Of a stretch of DNA of 13,102 nt, positions 7,721 to 13,102 are shown piece after piece. Under the pieces are notes generated by a model that was not told the origin of the DNA, made no database searches, and saw nothing but the letters and a program-made list of their open reading frames with translations. Both the position numbers and the translations under genes were made by a program. How positions within the stretch are numbered: position 1 is the first letter of the stretch; every line of letters begins with the position of its first letter. The stretch comes from Lachnospiraceae bacterium UBA3638 (GTDB taxonomy: Bacteria; Bacillota; Clostridia; Lachnospirales; Lachnospiraceae): the NCBI GenBank assembly GCA_002373595.1, contig DFKT01000042.1, positions 16,463-29,564 of the forward strand. Direction: 5' to 3'.

Positions 7721-7827
7721 CGACAAGTCACTGTACGATGTCTACAATATGTAGAAACGCCGTGTGACACACACGGGCAAATGTAGCCCGCGACACACAC
7801 GGGCTAGTGTACAGTCACCGCTTGTCG
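7721..7827 (+). ncRNA. Cis-regulatory RNA domain: two-part stem enclosing three hairpins
   Basis: CGACAAG (7721-7727) pairs with CTTGTCG (7821-7827), and ACTGTAC (7730-7736) with GTACAGT (7809-7815); all 14 pairs are Watson-Crick, with an internal loop TC/CACCG between them. Inside lie three hairpins: TCTAC-AATAT-GTAGA (7741-7755), CCGTGTG-ACA-CACACGG (7760-7776) and TAGCCCG (7784-7790) with CGGGCTA (7800-7806). So many perfect helices nested in 107 bases are strong evidence of a selected RNA structure. Its position just before the rpsJ ribosome binding site suggests a ribosomal protein binding site or another ligand-sensing element. I recall that ribosomal leader families have been proposed for clostridial S10 genes; whether this belongs to one could not be checked. 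Confidence 0.7.
7766..7804 (+). repeat. 13-base direct repeat in the rpsJ leader
   Basis: GACACACACGGGC occurs at 7766-7778 and at 7792-7804, 26 bases apart. Each copy supplies the 3' arm of one leader hairpin, so the duplication allows arms to exchange partners: CCGTGTG (7760-7766) can pair with either CACACGG, and GCCCG (7786-7790) with either CGGGC. Confidence 0.8.
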
Positions 7828-7866
7828 CATATGCAACTTAAATGCGAAAAGGAGGCGACTTATTTT

Positions 7867-8184
7867 ATGGCAAGTCAAGTAATGAGAATCACGCTCAAGG
7901 CTTATGAGCATCAGTTGGTGGATTCCGCAGCGGCAAAGATCATCGAGACCGTTAAGAAGAACGGATCATCCGTAAGCGGACCGGTACCCCTTCCTACTAA
8001 GAAGGAAGTCGTAACCATCCTCAGAGCTACTCATAAGTACAAGGATTCACGTGAGCAGTTCGAGCAGAGAACGCACAAGCGTCTCATCGACATCCTCTCG
8101 CCCACGAAGAACACTGTAGAAGCTCTTCAGAGGCTCGAGGTTCCCGCAGGCGTATTCATCGACATCAAGATGATGGATAAGTAG
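7867..8184 (+). CDS. rpsJ: 30S ribosomal protein S10 (uS10)
   Basis: Component of the 30S head and, in bacteria, also the NusE transcription antitermination factor with NusB. The 105-residue protein shows the S10 hallmarks [16 protein letters not shown] (6-21), [16 protein letters not shown], and [15 protein letters not shown] in the loop and helix region. ATG 7867 was chosen because it begins the conserved N-terminus and follows AAGGAGG (7849-7855); the frame stays open 20 codons upstream but that part is leader RNA. First gene of the canonical S10 operon, behind a strong promoter and structured leader. A 77-base gap separates it from rplC; this holds a small hairpin (TCTGC 8231-8235 with GCAGA 8244-8248) just before the rplC ribosome binding site. 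Confidence 0.98.
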   Translation: MASQVMRITLKAYEHQLVDSAAAKIIETVKKNGSSVSGPVPLPTKKEVVTILRATHKYKDSREQFEQRTHKRLIDILSPTKNTVEALQRLEVPAGVFIDIKMMDK

Positions 8185-8261
8185 TAACATTCTTTATGAA
8201 CGCAGCGCTGCTACATATTATATGAAAGCATCTGCGGTCCAATGCAGAAAGAGGTGTAAGT

Positions 8262-8945
8262 ATGAAGAAAGCAATCTTAACAACCAAGGTCGGCATGACT
8301 CAGGTATTTGCTGAGGACGGAAGCCTTATCCCGGTAACCGTACTTCAGGCAGGTCCCTGCACAGTTACGCAGATCAAGACTCCCGAGAACGACGGCTACA
8401 GCGCAGTTCAGGTCGGCTTCGTAGAGAAGAAGGACAGAGTAGTCAACAAGGACAAGGGAGGCTCCAAGAAGGTATATAACCGTACCGGAGCAGGCAAGGC
8501 AGAGCAGGGTCATTTCAAGAAGGCAGGAACCACTTCCAAGAGATATGTAAGGGAGTTCAGGTTCGAGAATGCCGCTGACTATAAGCTCGGCGACGAGATC
8601 AAGGCTGACATCTTTGCAGTGGGAGATCACATCGATGCTTCCGCTATCACCAAGGGAAAAGGATTCCAGGGTGCCATCAAGAGACTCGGCCAGCACAGAG
8701 GACCCATGAAGCACGGTTCCAAGTTCCATCGTCATCAGGGTTCAAACGGAGCATGCTCATCCCCCAGCCGTGTATTTAAGGGAAAAGGAATGCCCGGTCA
8801 CATGGGTTGCGTAAAAGTAACCGTTCAGAACCTCGAGGTTGTTCGTGTTGATGCAGACAAGAACATCATTCTCGTAAAGGGAGCGGTACCGGGACCTAAG
8901 AAAGCAATGGTAACGATCAAGGAGACCACGAGAGCTGAGGTCTGA
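8262..8945 (+). CDS. rplC: 50S ribosomal protein L3 (uL3)
   Basis: Early-assembly 50S protein whose central loop reaches toward the peptidyl transferase centre. The 227-residue sequence begins [20 protein letters not shown] and carries the L3 signature around [12 protein letters not shown] and [14 protein letters not shown] in its second half, ending in the usual [18 protein letters not shown] stretch. It is about 18 residues longer than the common 209; the extra basic, glycine-rich segment lies near residues 62-80, between VGFVEKK and the KRYVREFR stretch. The ribosome binding site is AGAGGTG. I cannot say whether the insert is lineage-typical. Followed by a 37-base gap to rplD. Confidence 0.98.
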   Translation: MKKAILTTKVGMTQVFAEDGSLIPVTVLQAGPCTVTQIKTPENDGYSAVQVGFVEKKDRVVNKDKGGSKKVYNRTGAGKAEQGHFKKAGTTSKRYVREFRFENAADYKLGDEIKADIFAVGDHIDASAITKGKGFQGAIKRLGQHRGPMKHGSKFHRHQGSNGACSSPSRVFKGKGMPGHMGCVKVTVQNLEVVRVDADKNIILVKGAVPGPKKAMVTIKETTRAEV

Positions 8946-8982
8946 TCGGATCTTTGCGACAGGGTAGATTAAGGAGGAAGAA

Positions 8983-9603
8983 ATGGCTAAAGTATCCGTT
9001 TACAATATGGAAGGCAAGGAAGTCGGAAGTGTCGACTTAAACGATGCCGTCTTTGGCGTAGAGGTCAATGAGCACCTCGTACACATGGCAGTATTACAGT
9101 ACCTTGCAAATAATCGTCAGGGAACACAGAAGGCAAAGACCCGTTCGGAAGTATCCGGCGGCGGACGTAAGCCTTGGAGACAGAAGGGCACGGGACATGC
9201 AAGACAGGGTTCCATCCGTGCACCGCAGTGGAAAGGCGGCGGAGTTGTATTCGCTCCCGTTCCGAGAGATTACTCCTTCAAGCTTAACAAGAAGGAGAAG
9301 AGAGCGGCTCTTAAGTCCGTTCTCAGCGATAAGGTTAACACCGAATCATTAATCGTAGTAGATGAGCTTAAGTTTGATGAGATCAAGACCAAGAGTTTCG
9401 CAAAGGTCATGACCAATCTCAAGGTAGACAACGGACTCGTTGTTCTCGCAGACAACGATGCAAATGTTGTTCTCAGCGCAAGGAACCTTGCAAATGTGAA
9501 CACCACTCCCGTTAACAATCTCGGAGTATACGATGTACTCAAGGCTAAGAAGCTCGTCGTTACCAAGGACGCACTTGAGAAGATCGAGGAGGTATACGCA
9601 TAA
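8983..9603 (+). CDS. rplD: 50S ribosomal protein L4 (uL4)
   Basis: Binds 23S rRNA domain I; its long loop lines the nascent peptide tunnel beside L22. The 206-residue length is normal. The tunnel loop is recognisable at residues 53-92 ([20 protein letters not shown], then [15 protein letters not shown]). In E. coli L4 is also the autogenous repressor of the S10 operon, so it is the first candidate ligand for the leader at 7630-7866; that link is inference for this organism. Strong ribosome binding site AAGGAGG (8971-8977), 5 bases before ATG. The stop overlaps the rplW start by one base (TAATG), implying coupled translation. Confidence 0.98.
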   Translation: MAKVSVYNMEGKEVGSVDLNDAVFGVEVNEHLVHMAVLQYLANNRQGTQKAKTRSEVSGGGRKPWRQKGTGHARQGSIRAPQWKGGGVVFAPVPRDYSFKLNKKEKRAALKSVLSDKVNTESLIVVDELKFDEIKTKSFAKVMTNLKVDNGLVVLADNDANVVLSARNLANVNTTPVNNLGVYDVLKAKKLVVTKDALEKIEEVYA

Positions 9604-9902
9604 TGGCTGACATTAAATATTATGATGTAATCTTAAAGCCGGTTATCACCGAGCAGAGCATGTCCGGAATGAGCGAGAAGAAATATACCTTCCTTGTTCA
9701 TCCCGATGCAAATAAGAGCCAGATCAAGGAAGCTGTCGAGAAGATGTTCGACGGCGCAAAGGTAAAGAAGGTCAACACCGTTAATACCGACGGCAAGACC
9801 AGACGTCGCGGACGCACTGTTGGTCAGACCGCTAAGACCAAGAAGGCGATCGTATGGCTCACGGAGGAGAGTAAGGAGATCGAGATCTACTCCGGATTAT
9901 AA
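9603..9902 (+). CDS. rplW: 50S ribosomal protein L23 (uL23)
   Basis: Sits at the tunnel exit and is the docking site for trigger factor and signal recognition particle. The 99-residue protein has the family start [13 protein letters not shown]; Glu17 corresponds to the exposed glutamate (18 in E. coli) used by trigger factor. The C-terminal [17 protein letters not shown] is also typical, and the basic loop [10 protein letters not shown] contacts rRNA. Start overlaps the rplD stop (TAATG). An 80-base gap follows before rplB. Length and motifs are ordinary. Confidence 0.97.
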   Translation: MADIKYYDVILKPVITEQSMSGMSEKKYTFLVHPDANKSQIKEAVEKMFDGAKVKKVNTVNTDGKTRRRGRTVGQTAKTKKAIVWLTEESKEIEIYSGL

Positions 9903-9924
9903 TCAGCGACGAAGTTTGAAGTAT

Positions 9925-9952
9925 ACAGGTGGGTATTAAACAAAAAACCTGT
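9925..9952 (+). other. Hairpin in the rplW-rplB gap
   Basis: ACAGGT (9925-9930) pairs with ACCTGT (9947-9952) around a 16-base A-rich loop. It is not followed by a U tract, so it is not a terminator. It may affect mRNA processing or rplB initiation, or may be chance; the rplB ribosome binding site (AAAGGAG) starts about 16 bases downstream. Confidence 0.35.
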
Positions 9953-9982
9953 GCAAAGGATTAACAGAAAAGGAGAATTAAA

Positions 9983-10825
9983 ATGGGAATCAAGTCTTAC
10001 AATCCCTACACCCCGTCCAGAAGAAACATGACGGGCTCAGACTTCTCCGAGGTCACCAAGAAGACTCCGGAAAAGAGCCTCGTTTCTAACAAGAAGAAGA
10101 ACGCGGGACGTAACAACCAGGGAAAGATCACCGTCAGACATCAGGGTGGCGGAAGCAAGAGAAAATACAGACAGGTGGATTTCAAGAGATTTAAGGATGG
10201 AATCCCCGCAACCGTTATCGGGGTCGAGTACGATCCCAACCGTACCGCTAACATCGCACTTATCTGCTATGCGGACGGAGAGAAAGCTTATATCCTCGCT
10301 CCCGAGGGACTTACCGACGGAATGAAGATAATGAACGGTCCTACCGCCGAGGTTAGAGTAGGCAACTGCCTTCCCCTCGAGCAGATACCCGTAGGTACCA
10401 TCGTACACAACATCGAGCTCTATCCCGGAAAGGGAGGCCAGATGGTTCGCTCGGCAGGAGCCGGTGCGCAGCTCATGGCTAAGGAAGGAAAGTATGCGAC
10501 GCTTCGTCTTCCTTCAGGCGAGATGAGAATGGTTCCCCTCAACTGCCGCGCTACGATCGGAAATGTCGGCAACATCGATCACAACCTTATCAAGATCGGT
10601 AAGGCAGGACGTAAGCGCCACATGGGAATCCGTCCTACGGTTCGCGGATCCGTCATGAACCCCAACGATCACCCGCATGGAGGTGGTGAGGGTAAGACCG
10701 GTATCGGTCGTCCGGGCCCGAGCACTCCTTGGGGCAAGCCTGCTCTCGGTCTTAAGACCAGAAAGAGCAAGAAGGCTTCCAACAAGCTGATCGTAAGACG
10801 CCGTGACGGCAAAACGCTGAAGTAA
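9983..10825 (+). CDS. rplB: 50S ribosomal protein L2 (uL2)
   Basis: Essential for subunit association and peptidyl transferase centre assembly. The 280-residue protein has the RNA-binding body ([20 protein letters not shown] at 42-61) and the signature [13 protein letters not shown] (226-238), whose His230 matches the important His229 of E. coli L2. The C-terminal tail [17 protein letters not shown] is standard. ATG 9983 follows AAAAGGAG. A 17-base gap leads to rpsS. Nothing unusual. Confidence 0.98.
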   Translation: MGIKSYNPYTPSRRNMTGSDFSEVTKKTPEKSLVSNKKKNAGRNNQGKITVRHQGGGSKRKYRQVDFKRFKDGIPATVIGVEYDPNRTANIALICYADGEKAYILAPEGLTDGMKIMNGPTAEVRVGNCLPLEQIPVGTIVHNIELYPGKGGQMVRSAGAGAQLMAKEGKYATLRLPSGEMRMVPLNCRATIGNVGNIDHNLIKIGKAGRKRHMGIRPTVRGSVMNPNDHPHGGGEGKTGIGRPGPSTPWGKPALGLKTRKSKKASNKLIVRRRDGKTLK

Positions 10826-10842
10826 GGTAGGAGGAAAGATAA

Positions 10843-11124
10843 ATGTCGAGATCACTTAAGAAAGGACCTTTTGCAGACGCACAGCTTCTCAAGAAGGTCG
10901 ATGCAATGAATAACTCGGGACAGAAGTCCGTTATCAAGACCTGGTCCCGTCGTTCCACAGTTTTCCCCTCCTTTGTAGGGCACACCATCGCAGTTCATGA
11001 CGGACGCAAGCACGTGCCTGTATACATCACGGAGGACATGGTAGGACACAAGCTCGGTGAGTTCGTAGCTACCAGAACATACAGAGGACATGGCAAGGAC
11101 GAGAAGAAGTCCGGCGTAAAATAA
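10843..11124 (+). CDS. rpsS: 30S ribosomal protein S19 (uS19)
   Basis: 30S head protein that contacts the A-site finger and, with S13, the 50S subunit. The 93-residue protein starts [10 protein letters not shown] and carries the S19 signature near its end ([20 protein letters not shown]). Ribosome binding site TAGGAGG (10828-10834) is 8 bases before the ATG. The gap to rplV is 27 bases. Ordinary length and content. Confidence 0.98.
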   Translation: MSRSLKKGPFADAQLLKKVDAMNNSGQKSVIKTWSRRSTVFPSFVGHTIAVHDGRKHVPVYITEDMVGHKLGEFVATRTYRGHGKDEKKSGVK

Positions 11125-11151
11125 GCTAAGTTGTGAAAGGAGTGTAAATCT

Positions 11152-11547
11152 ATGGCTAAGGGACATAGATCTCAGGTTAAGAGAGAGAGAAACGAAGAGA
11201 ATAAAGAGAAGCGCCCTTCCGCAAAGCTGTCATACGCTAGGGTTTCCGTCCAGAAGGCATGCTTTGTTCTGGATGCTATCCGCGGAAAGGATGTAACTAC
11301 CGCAAAGGCTATACTGGAGTACAATCCCAGATACGCTTCGGCTATCATAGGTAAGCTTCTCGCATCTGCAGTAGCCAATGCAGAAAATAATAACGGAATG
11401 AGCGCTGATAATCTCTATATCGCAGAGTGCTATGCAAATCAGGGTCCCATCATGAAGAGGATCAGACCCCGTGCACAGGGCAGAGCATACAGAATAGAGA
11501 AGAGAATGAGCAACATCACGATCGTTCTGGACGAGAAGAAGAACTAA
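11152..11547 (+). CDS. rplV: 50S ribosomal protein L22 (uL22) with basic N-terminal extension
   Basis: Tunnel protein whose beta-hairpin forms the constriction with L4 and is a site of macrolide resistance changes. The core begins at SYARVSVQKACFVLDAIRGK (27-46); the hairpin tip region is ANQGPIMKRIRPRAQGRAY, followed by RIEKRMSNITIVL. The first 25 residues (MAKGHRSQVKRERNEENKEK and on) are a charged extension absent from Bacillus L22, making 131 residues rather than about 113. I recall this extension from Lachnospiraceae and relatives, so it supports the taxonomic guess. GAAAGGAG (11135-11142) stands 9 bases before this ATG, so the extended start is well supported. Confidence 0.98.
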   Translation: MAKGHRSQVKRERNEENKEKRPSAKLSYARVSVQKACFVLDAIRGKDVTTAKAILEYNPRYASAIIGKLLASAVANAENNNGMSADNLYIAECYANQGPIMKRIRPRAQGRAYRIEKRMSNITIVLDEKKN

Positions 11548-11565
11548 GGGAAAGGAGTTCGCTAA

Positions 11566-12237
11566 ATGGGACAGAAAGTTAATCCTCACGGCCTCAGAGT
11601 CGGTATCATTAAGGACTGGGATTCCAGATGGTATGCCGAAGGCAAAGAGTTTACCGATAATCTTGTAGAGGACGTTGAGATCCGTAAGTTTCTCAAGAAG
11701 AAGCTTGATAAGGCAGGAATCTCAAAGATTGAGATAGAGAGAACTTCCGATAAGGTACGCGTGATCGTATTCGCTGCAAAGCCCGGTGTTATCATCGGAA
11801 AGGGCGGCACAGAGATCGACAAGACCCGCGAGGAAGTTGCAAAGCTCATCGGTGGTAAGAAGAAGGTTGTTATCGACATCACCGAGATCAAGAGACCGGA
11901 CAGAGATGCACAGCTTGTTGCAGAGAATATCGCACAGCAGCTTGAAAATCGTATCTCCTTCCGCCGTGCGATGAAGCAGTGCATGGGCAGAACCATGAAG
12001 GCAGGCGCTCTCGGAATCAAGGCGTCATGCGGAGGAAGACTTGGCGGAGCCGATATCGCTCGTACCGAGTTCTACAGCGAGGGAACCATCCCCCTTCAGA
12101 CGCTCAGAGCTGACATCGATTACGGATTTGCAGAGGCAAACACCACCTACGGAAAAGTAGGCGTCAAGGTATGGATTTACAAAGGCGAGATTCTTCCTAC
12201 CAAGGGAGACAAGGCGCCGGAAGGGAGCGATAAATAA
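11566..12237 (+). CDS. rpsC: 30S ribosomal protein S3 (uS3)
   Basis: Forms the mRNA entry channel of the 30S subunit and helps unwind mRNA. The 223-residue protein starts [14 protein letters not shown], has a type II KH domain with the GxxG loop [10 protein letters not shown] (75-84), and the C-terminal S3 domain signature [18 protein letters not shown]. The ribosome binding site GGGAAAGGAG lies 8-10 bases before ATG 11566. Its stop TAA shares one base with the rplP ATG (TAATG). The length is in the usual range; no irregularity. Confidence 0.98.
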   Translation: MGQKVNPHGLRVGIIKDWDSRWYAEGKEFTDNLVEDVEIRKFLKKKLDKAGISKIEIERTSDKVRVIVFAAKPGVIIGKGGTEIDKTREEVAKLIGGKKKVVIDITEIKRPDRDAQLVAENIAQQLENRISFRRAMKQCMGRTMKAGALGIKASCGGRLGGADIARTEFYSEGTIPLQTLRADIDYGFAEANTTYGKVGVKVWIYKGEILPTKGDKAPEGSDK

Positions 12238-12665
12238 TGTTAATGCCGAAGAGAGTTAAGCACCGCAAACAGTTTCGCGGCACAATGAAGGGCAAGGCAT
12301 CCCGCGGCAATACTATCAGTTACGGCGATTTCGGATTGGTAGCAACCGAGCCCTGCTGGATCAAGTCAAACCAGATCGAGGCAGCCCGTGTCGCTCTTAC
12401 CAGATATACGAAGCGTGTAGGTAAAGTTTGGATAAAGATCTTCCCTGACAAGCCTGTCAGCGCAAAGCCGGCTGAGACCCGAATGGGATCAGGAAAAGGA
12501 TCGGTTGAGTACTGGGTAGCAGTTGTTAAGCCGGGAAGAGTAATGTTCGAGATCGGCGGAGTACCCGAGGATCAGGCACGCGAGGCACTCAGACTTGCAA
12601 TGCATAAGCTTCCCTGCAAGTGCAAGGTTGTCTCGAAAGAGGATTTGGAGGGCGTAGCACAATGA
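12237..12665 (+). CDS. rplP: 50S ribosomal protein L16 (uL16)
   Basis: Late-assembly 50S protein at the A-site tRNA elbow. The 142-residue protein starts [15 protein letters not shown], the usual N-terminus, so ATG 12237 (overlapping the rpsC stop) is preferred over the ATG two codons later. The family signature [20 protein letters not shown] is intact, followed by [16 protein letters not shown]. The ribosome binding site (GGGAG) lies in the rpsC 3' end. The stop overlaps the rpmC start as ATGA. Confidence 0.98.
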   Translation: MLMPKRVKHRKQFRGTMKGKASRGNTISYGDFGLVATEPCWIKSNQIEAARVALTRYTKRVGKVWIKIFPDKPVSAKPAETRMGSGKGSVEYWVAVVKPGRVMFEIGGVPEDQAREALRLAMHKLPCKCKVVSKEDLEGVAQ

Positions 12666-12865
12666 AATCAAGCAAATATTTAGATGAACTTAAGGCAAAG
12701 TCCGAGGCAGAACTCGCTGAGGAGCTTGTATCGGCCAAGAAGGAACTGTTCAACCTCAGATTCCAGAATGCGACCAACCAGCTTGACAACACCGCAAGGA
12801 TCAAGGAAGTCAGAAGGAACATTGCTCGTATTCAGACCGTGATCACCGAGAAGGCTCGTGCGTAA
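12662..12865 (+). CDS. rpmC: 50S ribosomal protein L29 (uL29)
   Basis: Small two- to three-helix protein near the tunnel exit, next to L23. The 67-residue length is typical. [16 protein letters not shown] (30-45) followed by [16 protein letters not shown] is the family signature. ATG 12662 was chosen because it begins the conserved protein, overlaps the rplP stop as ATGA, and follows GGAGGG (12647-12652) by 9 bases; the frame is open 14 codons further upstream but that part belongs to rplP. Confidence 0.97.
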   Translation: MKSSKYLDELKAKSEAELAEELVSAKKELFNLRFQNATNQLDNTARIKEVRRNIARIQTVITEKARA

Positions 12866-12880
12866 TAGGAGGACAAAGCC

Positions 12881-13102
12881 GTGGAAAGAAATTTAAGAAA
12901 GACCCGTACCGGTAAGGTGACCAGCGATAAGATGGACAAGACCATCGTCGTATCCATCGAAGAGAGAGTTAAGCACCCCCTCTACGGTAAGGTTGTAAAG
13001 AGAACATATAAGCTCAAGGCTCATGACGAGGAGAATACATGCCATATCGGAGATACCGTTAAGGTTATGGAGACCCGCCCCCTGTCCAAGGACAAGAGAT
13101 GG
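12881..13102 (+). CDS. rpsQ: 30S ribosomal protein S17 (uS17), 3' end outside window
   Basis: Primary-assembly 30S protein with an OB fold that binds the 5' domain of 16S rRNA. 74 codons are present; the normal length is about 84, so roughly ten codons are missing. It begins with GTG (12881), 8 bases after the strong site TAGGAGG (12866-12872). The sequence runs [40 protein letters not shown] and on to [20 protein letters not shown], which is the S17 signature. A 15-base gap separates it from rpmC. No ATG alternative exists near the start. Confidence 0.96.
   Translation, partial: MERNLRKTRTGKVTSDKMDKTIVVSIEERVKHPLYGKVVKRTYKLKAHDEENTCHIGDTVKVMETRPLSKDKRW

Larger units (their letters stand above)
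7630..7866 (+). promoter_or_regulatory. Long structured 5' leader of the S10 ribosomal operon
   Basis: From the predicted start near 7630 to the rpsJ ATG no real gene is present, but inverted repeats fill the region. AGGTT (7657-7661) can pair with AACCT (7714-7718), closing a 5' domain that holds a 10-bp hairpin (7663-7686) and TTCGC-GGA-GCGAA (7691-7703). A second domain spans 7721-7827. After that, AAGGAGG (7849-7855) is the rpsJ ribosome binding site, 11 bases before the ATG. GTCGC (7824-7828), part of the second domain's closing stem, could alternatively pair with GCGAC (7855-7859) at the edge of that site. S10 leaders are known to be regulated, with L4 acting on transcription and translation in E. 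coli. Regulation here is inference, and this leader does not visibly resemble the E. coli one. Confidence 0.75.

Noticed and set aside
7807..7866. Upstream extension of rpsJ by 20 codons
   Set aside because: The stretch forms helices of the leader, and S10 proteins begin at the [11 protein letters not shown] region.
8202..8211. GCAGCGCTGC palindrome in the rpsJ-rplC gap
   Set aside because: As RNA it can form only a few pairs with an impossible or minimal loop; a chance palindrome is more likely.
8277..8735. 152-codon minus-strand open frame opposite rplC
   Set aside because: Shadow of the GC-biased, highly expressed rplC gene; no recognisable protein and no ribosome binding site of note.
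11586..12020. 144-codon minus-strand open frame opposite rpsC
   Set aside because: Mirror of rpsC codon bias; hydrophobic low-complexity translation without a family resemblance.
1..13102. CRISPR, mobile element, phage, toxin-antitoxin or tRNA genes
   Set aside because: No spaced repeat arrays, transposase or integrase motifs, or cloverleaf-like segments were seen; all large frames are housekeeping or carbohydrate genes.

Overview
The window looks like a chromosomal segment of a Clostridia-class Firmicute, most likely a Lachnospiraceae or Oscillospirales-type carbohydrate fermenter of gut or rumen. The reasons are the canonical S10 ribosomal protein cluster with strong AGGAGG-type ribosome binding sites, an L22 with the lysine/arginine-rich N-terminal extension I associate with Lachnospiraceae, moderate GC, and a mannan/glycogen phosphorolysis locus. 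The assignment is inference; no species can be named from the sequence.

Left part (1-3589, + strand): the 3' part of a glycogen phosphorylase gene, a GH130 phosphorylase closely resembling 4-O-beta-D-mannosyl-D-glucose phosphorylase, and a type I mannose-6-phosphate isomerase (manA). They are tightly packed (20-base gap, then a TAATG overlap), so they are probably one operon. Glycogen phosphorylase releases Glc-1-P and the GH130 enzyme is expected to release Man-1-P. ManA feeds Man-6-P into glycolysis after a mutase step that is not encoded here. A strong intrinsic terminator for this operon (3683-3722) lies inside the coding region of the convergent neighbour.

Middle (3590-7466, - strand): a two-gene unit of a COG1092-type SAM-dependent methyltransferase followed, with a 14-base overlap, by a 990-residue GH2-like protein. 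The GH2-like protein keeps the fold landmarks of its family, but at both places where I expect the catalytic glutamates it has other residues, so it may be a pseudoenzyme. Its Ig-like region is AT-rich and carries an acidic linker.

Intergenic 7467-7866: 400 bases with no convincing protein gene. It holds a near-consensus promoter (TTGCAT, 17 bases, TAGAAT) and about 237 bases of leader RNA before rpsJ. The leader contains a 10-bp GNRA-capped hairpin followed by five U residues, then a 107-base domain in which a two-part closing stem encloses three hairpins and a duplicated 13-mer that allows alternative pairings. This is the best candidate for something little described: probably an autoregulatory ribosomal protein leader (L4 would be the first ligand to test).

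Right part (7867-13102, + strand): the canonical series rpsJ-rplC-rplD-rplW-rplB-rpsS-rplV-rpsC-rplP-rpmC-rpsQ, with rpsQ cut by the window end. I saw no tRNA, rRNA, CRISPR array, insertion sequence or phage gene.
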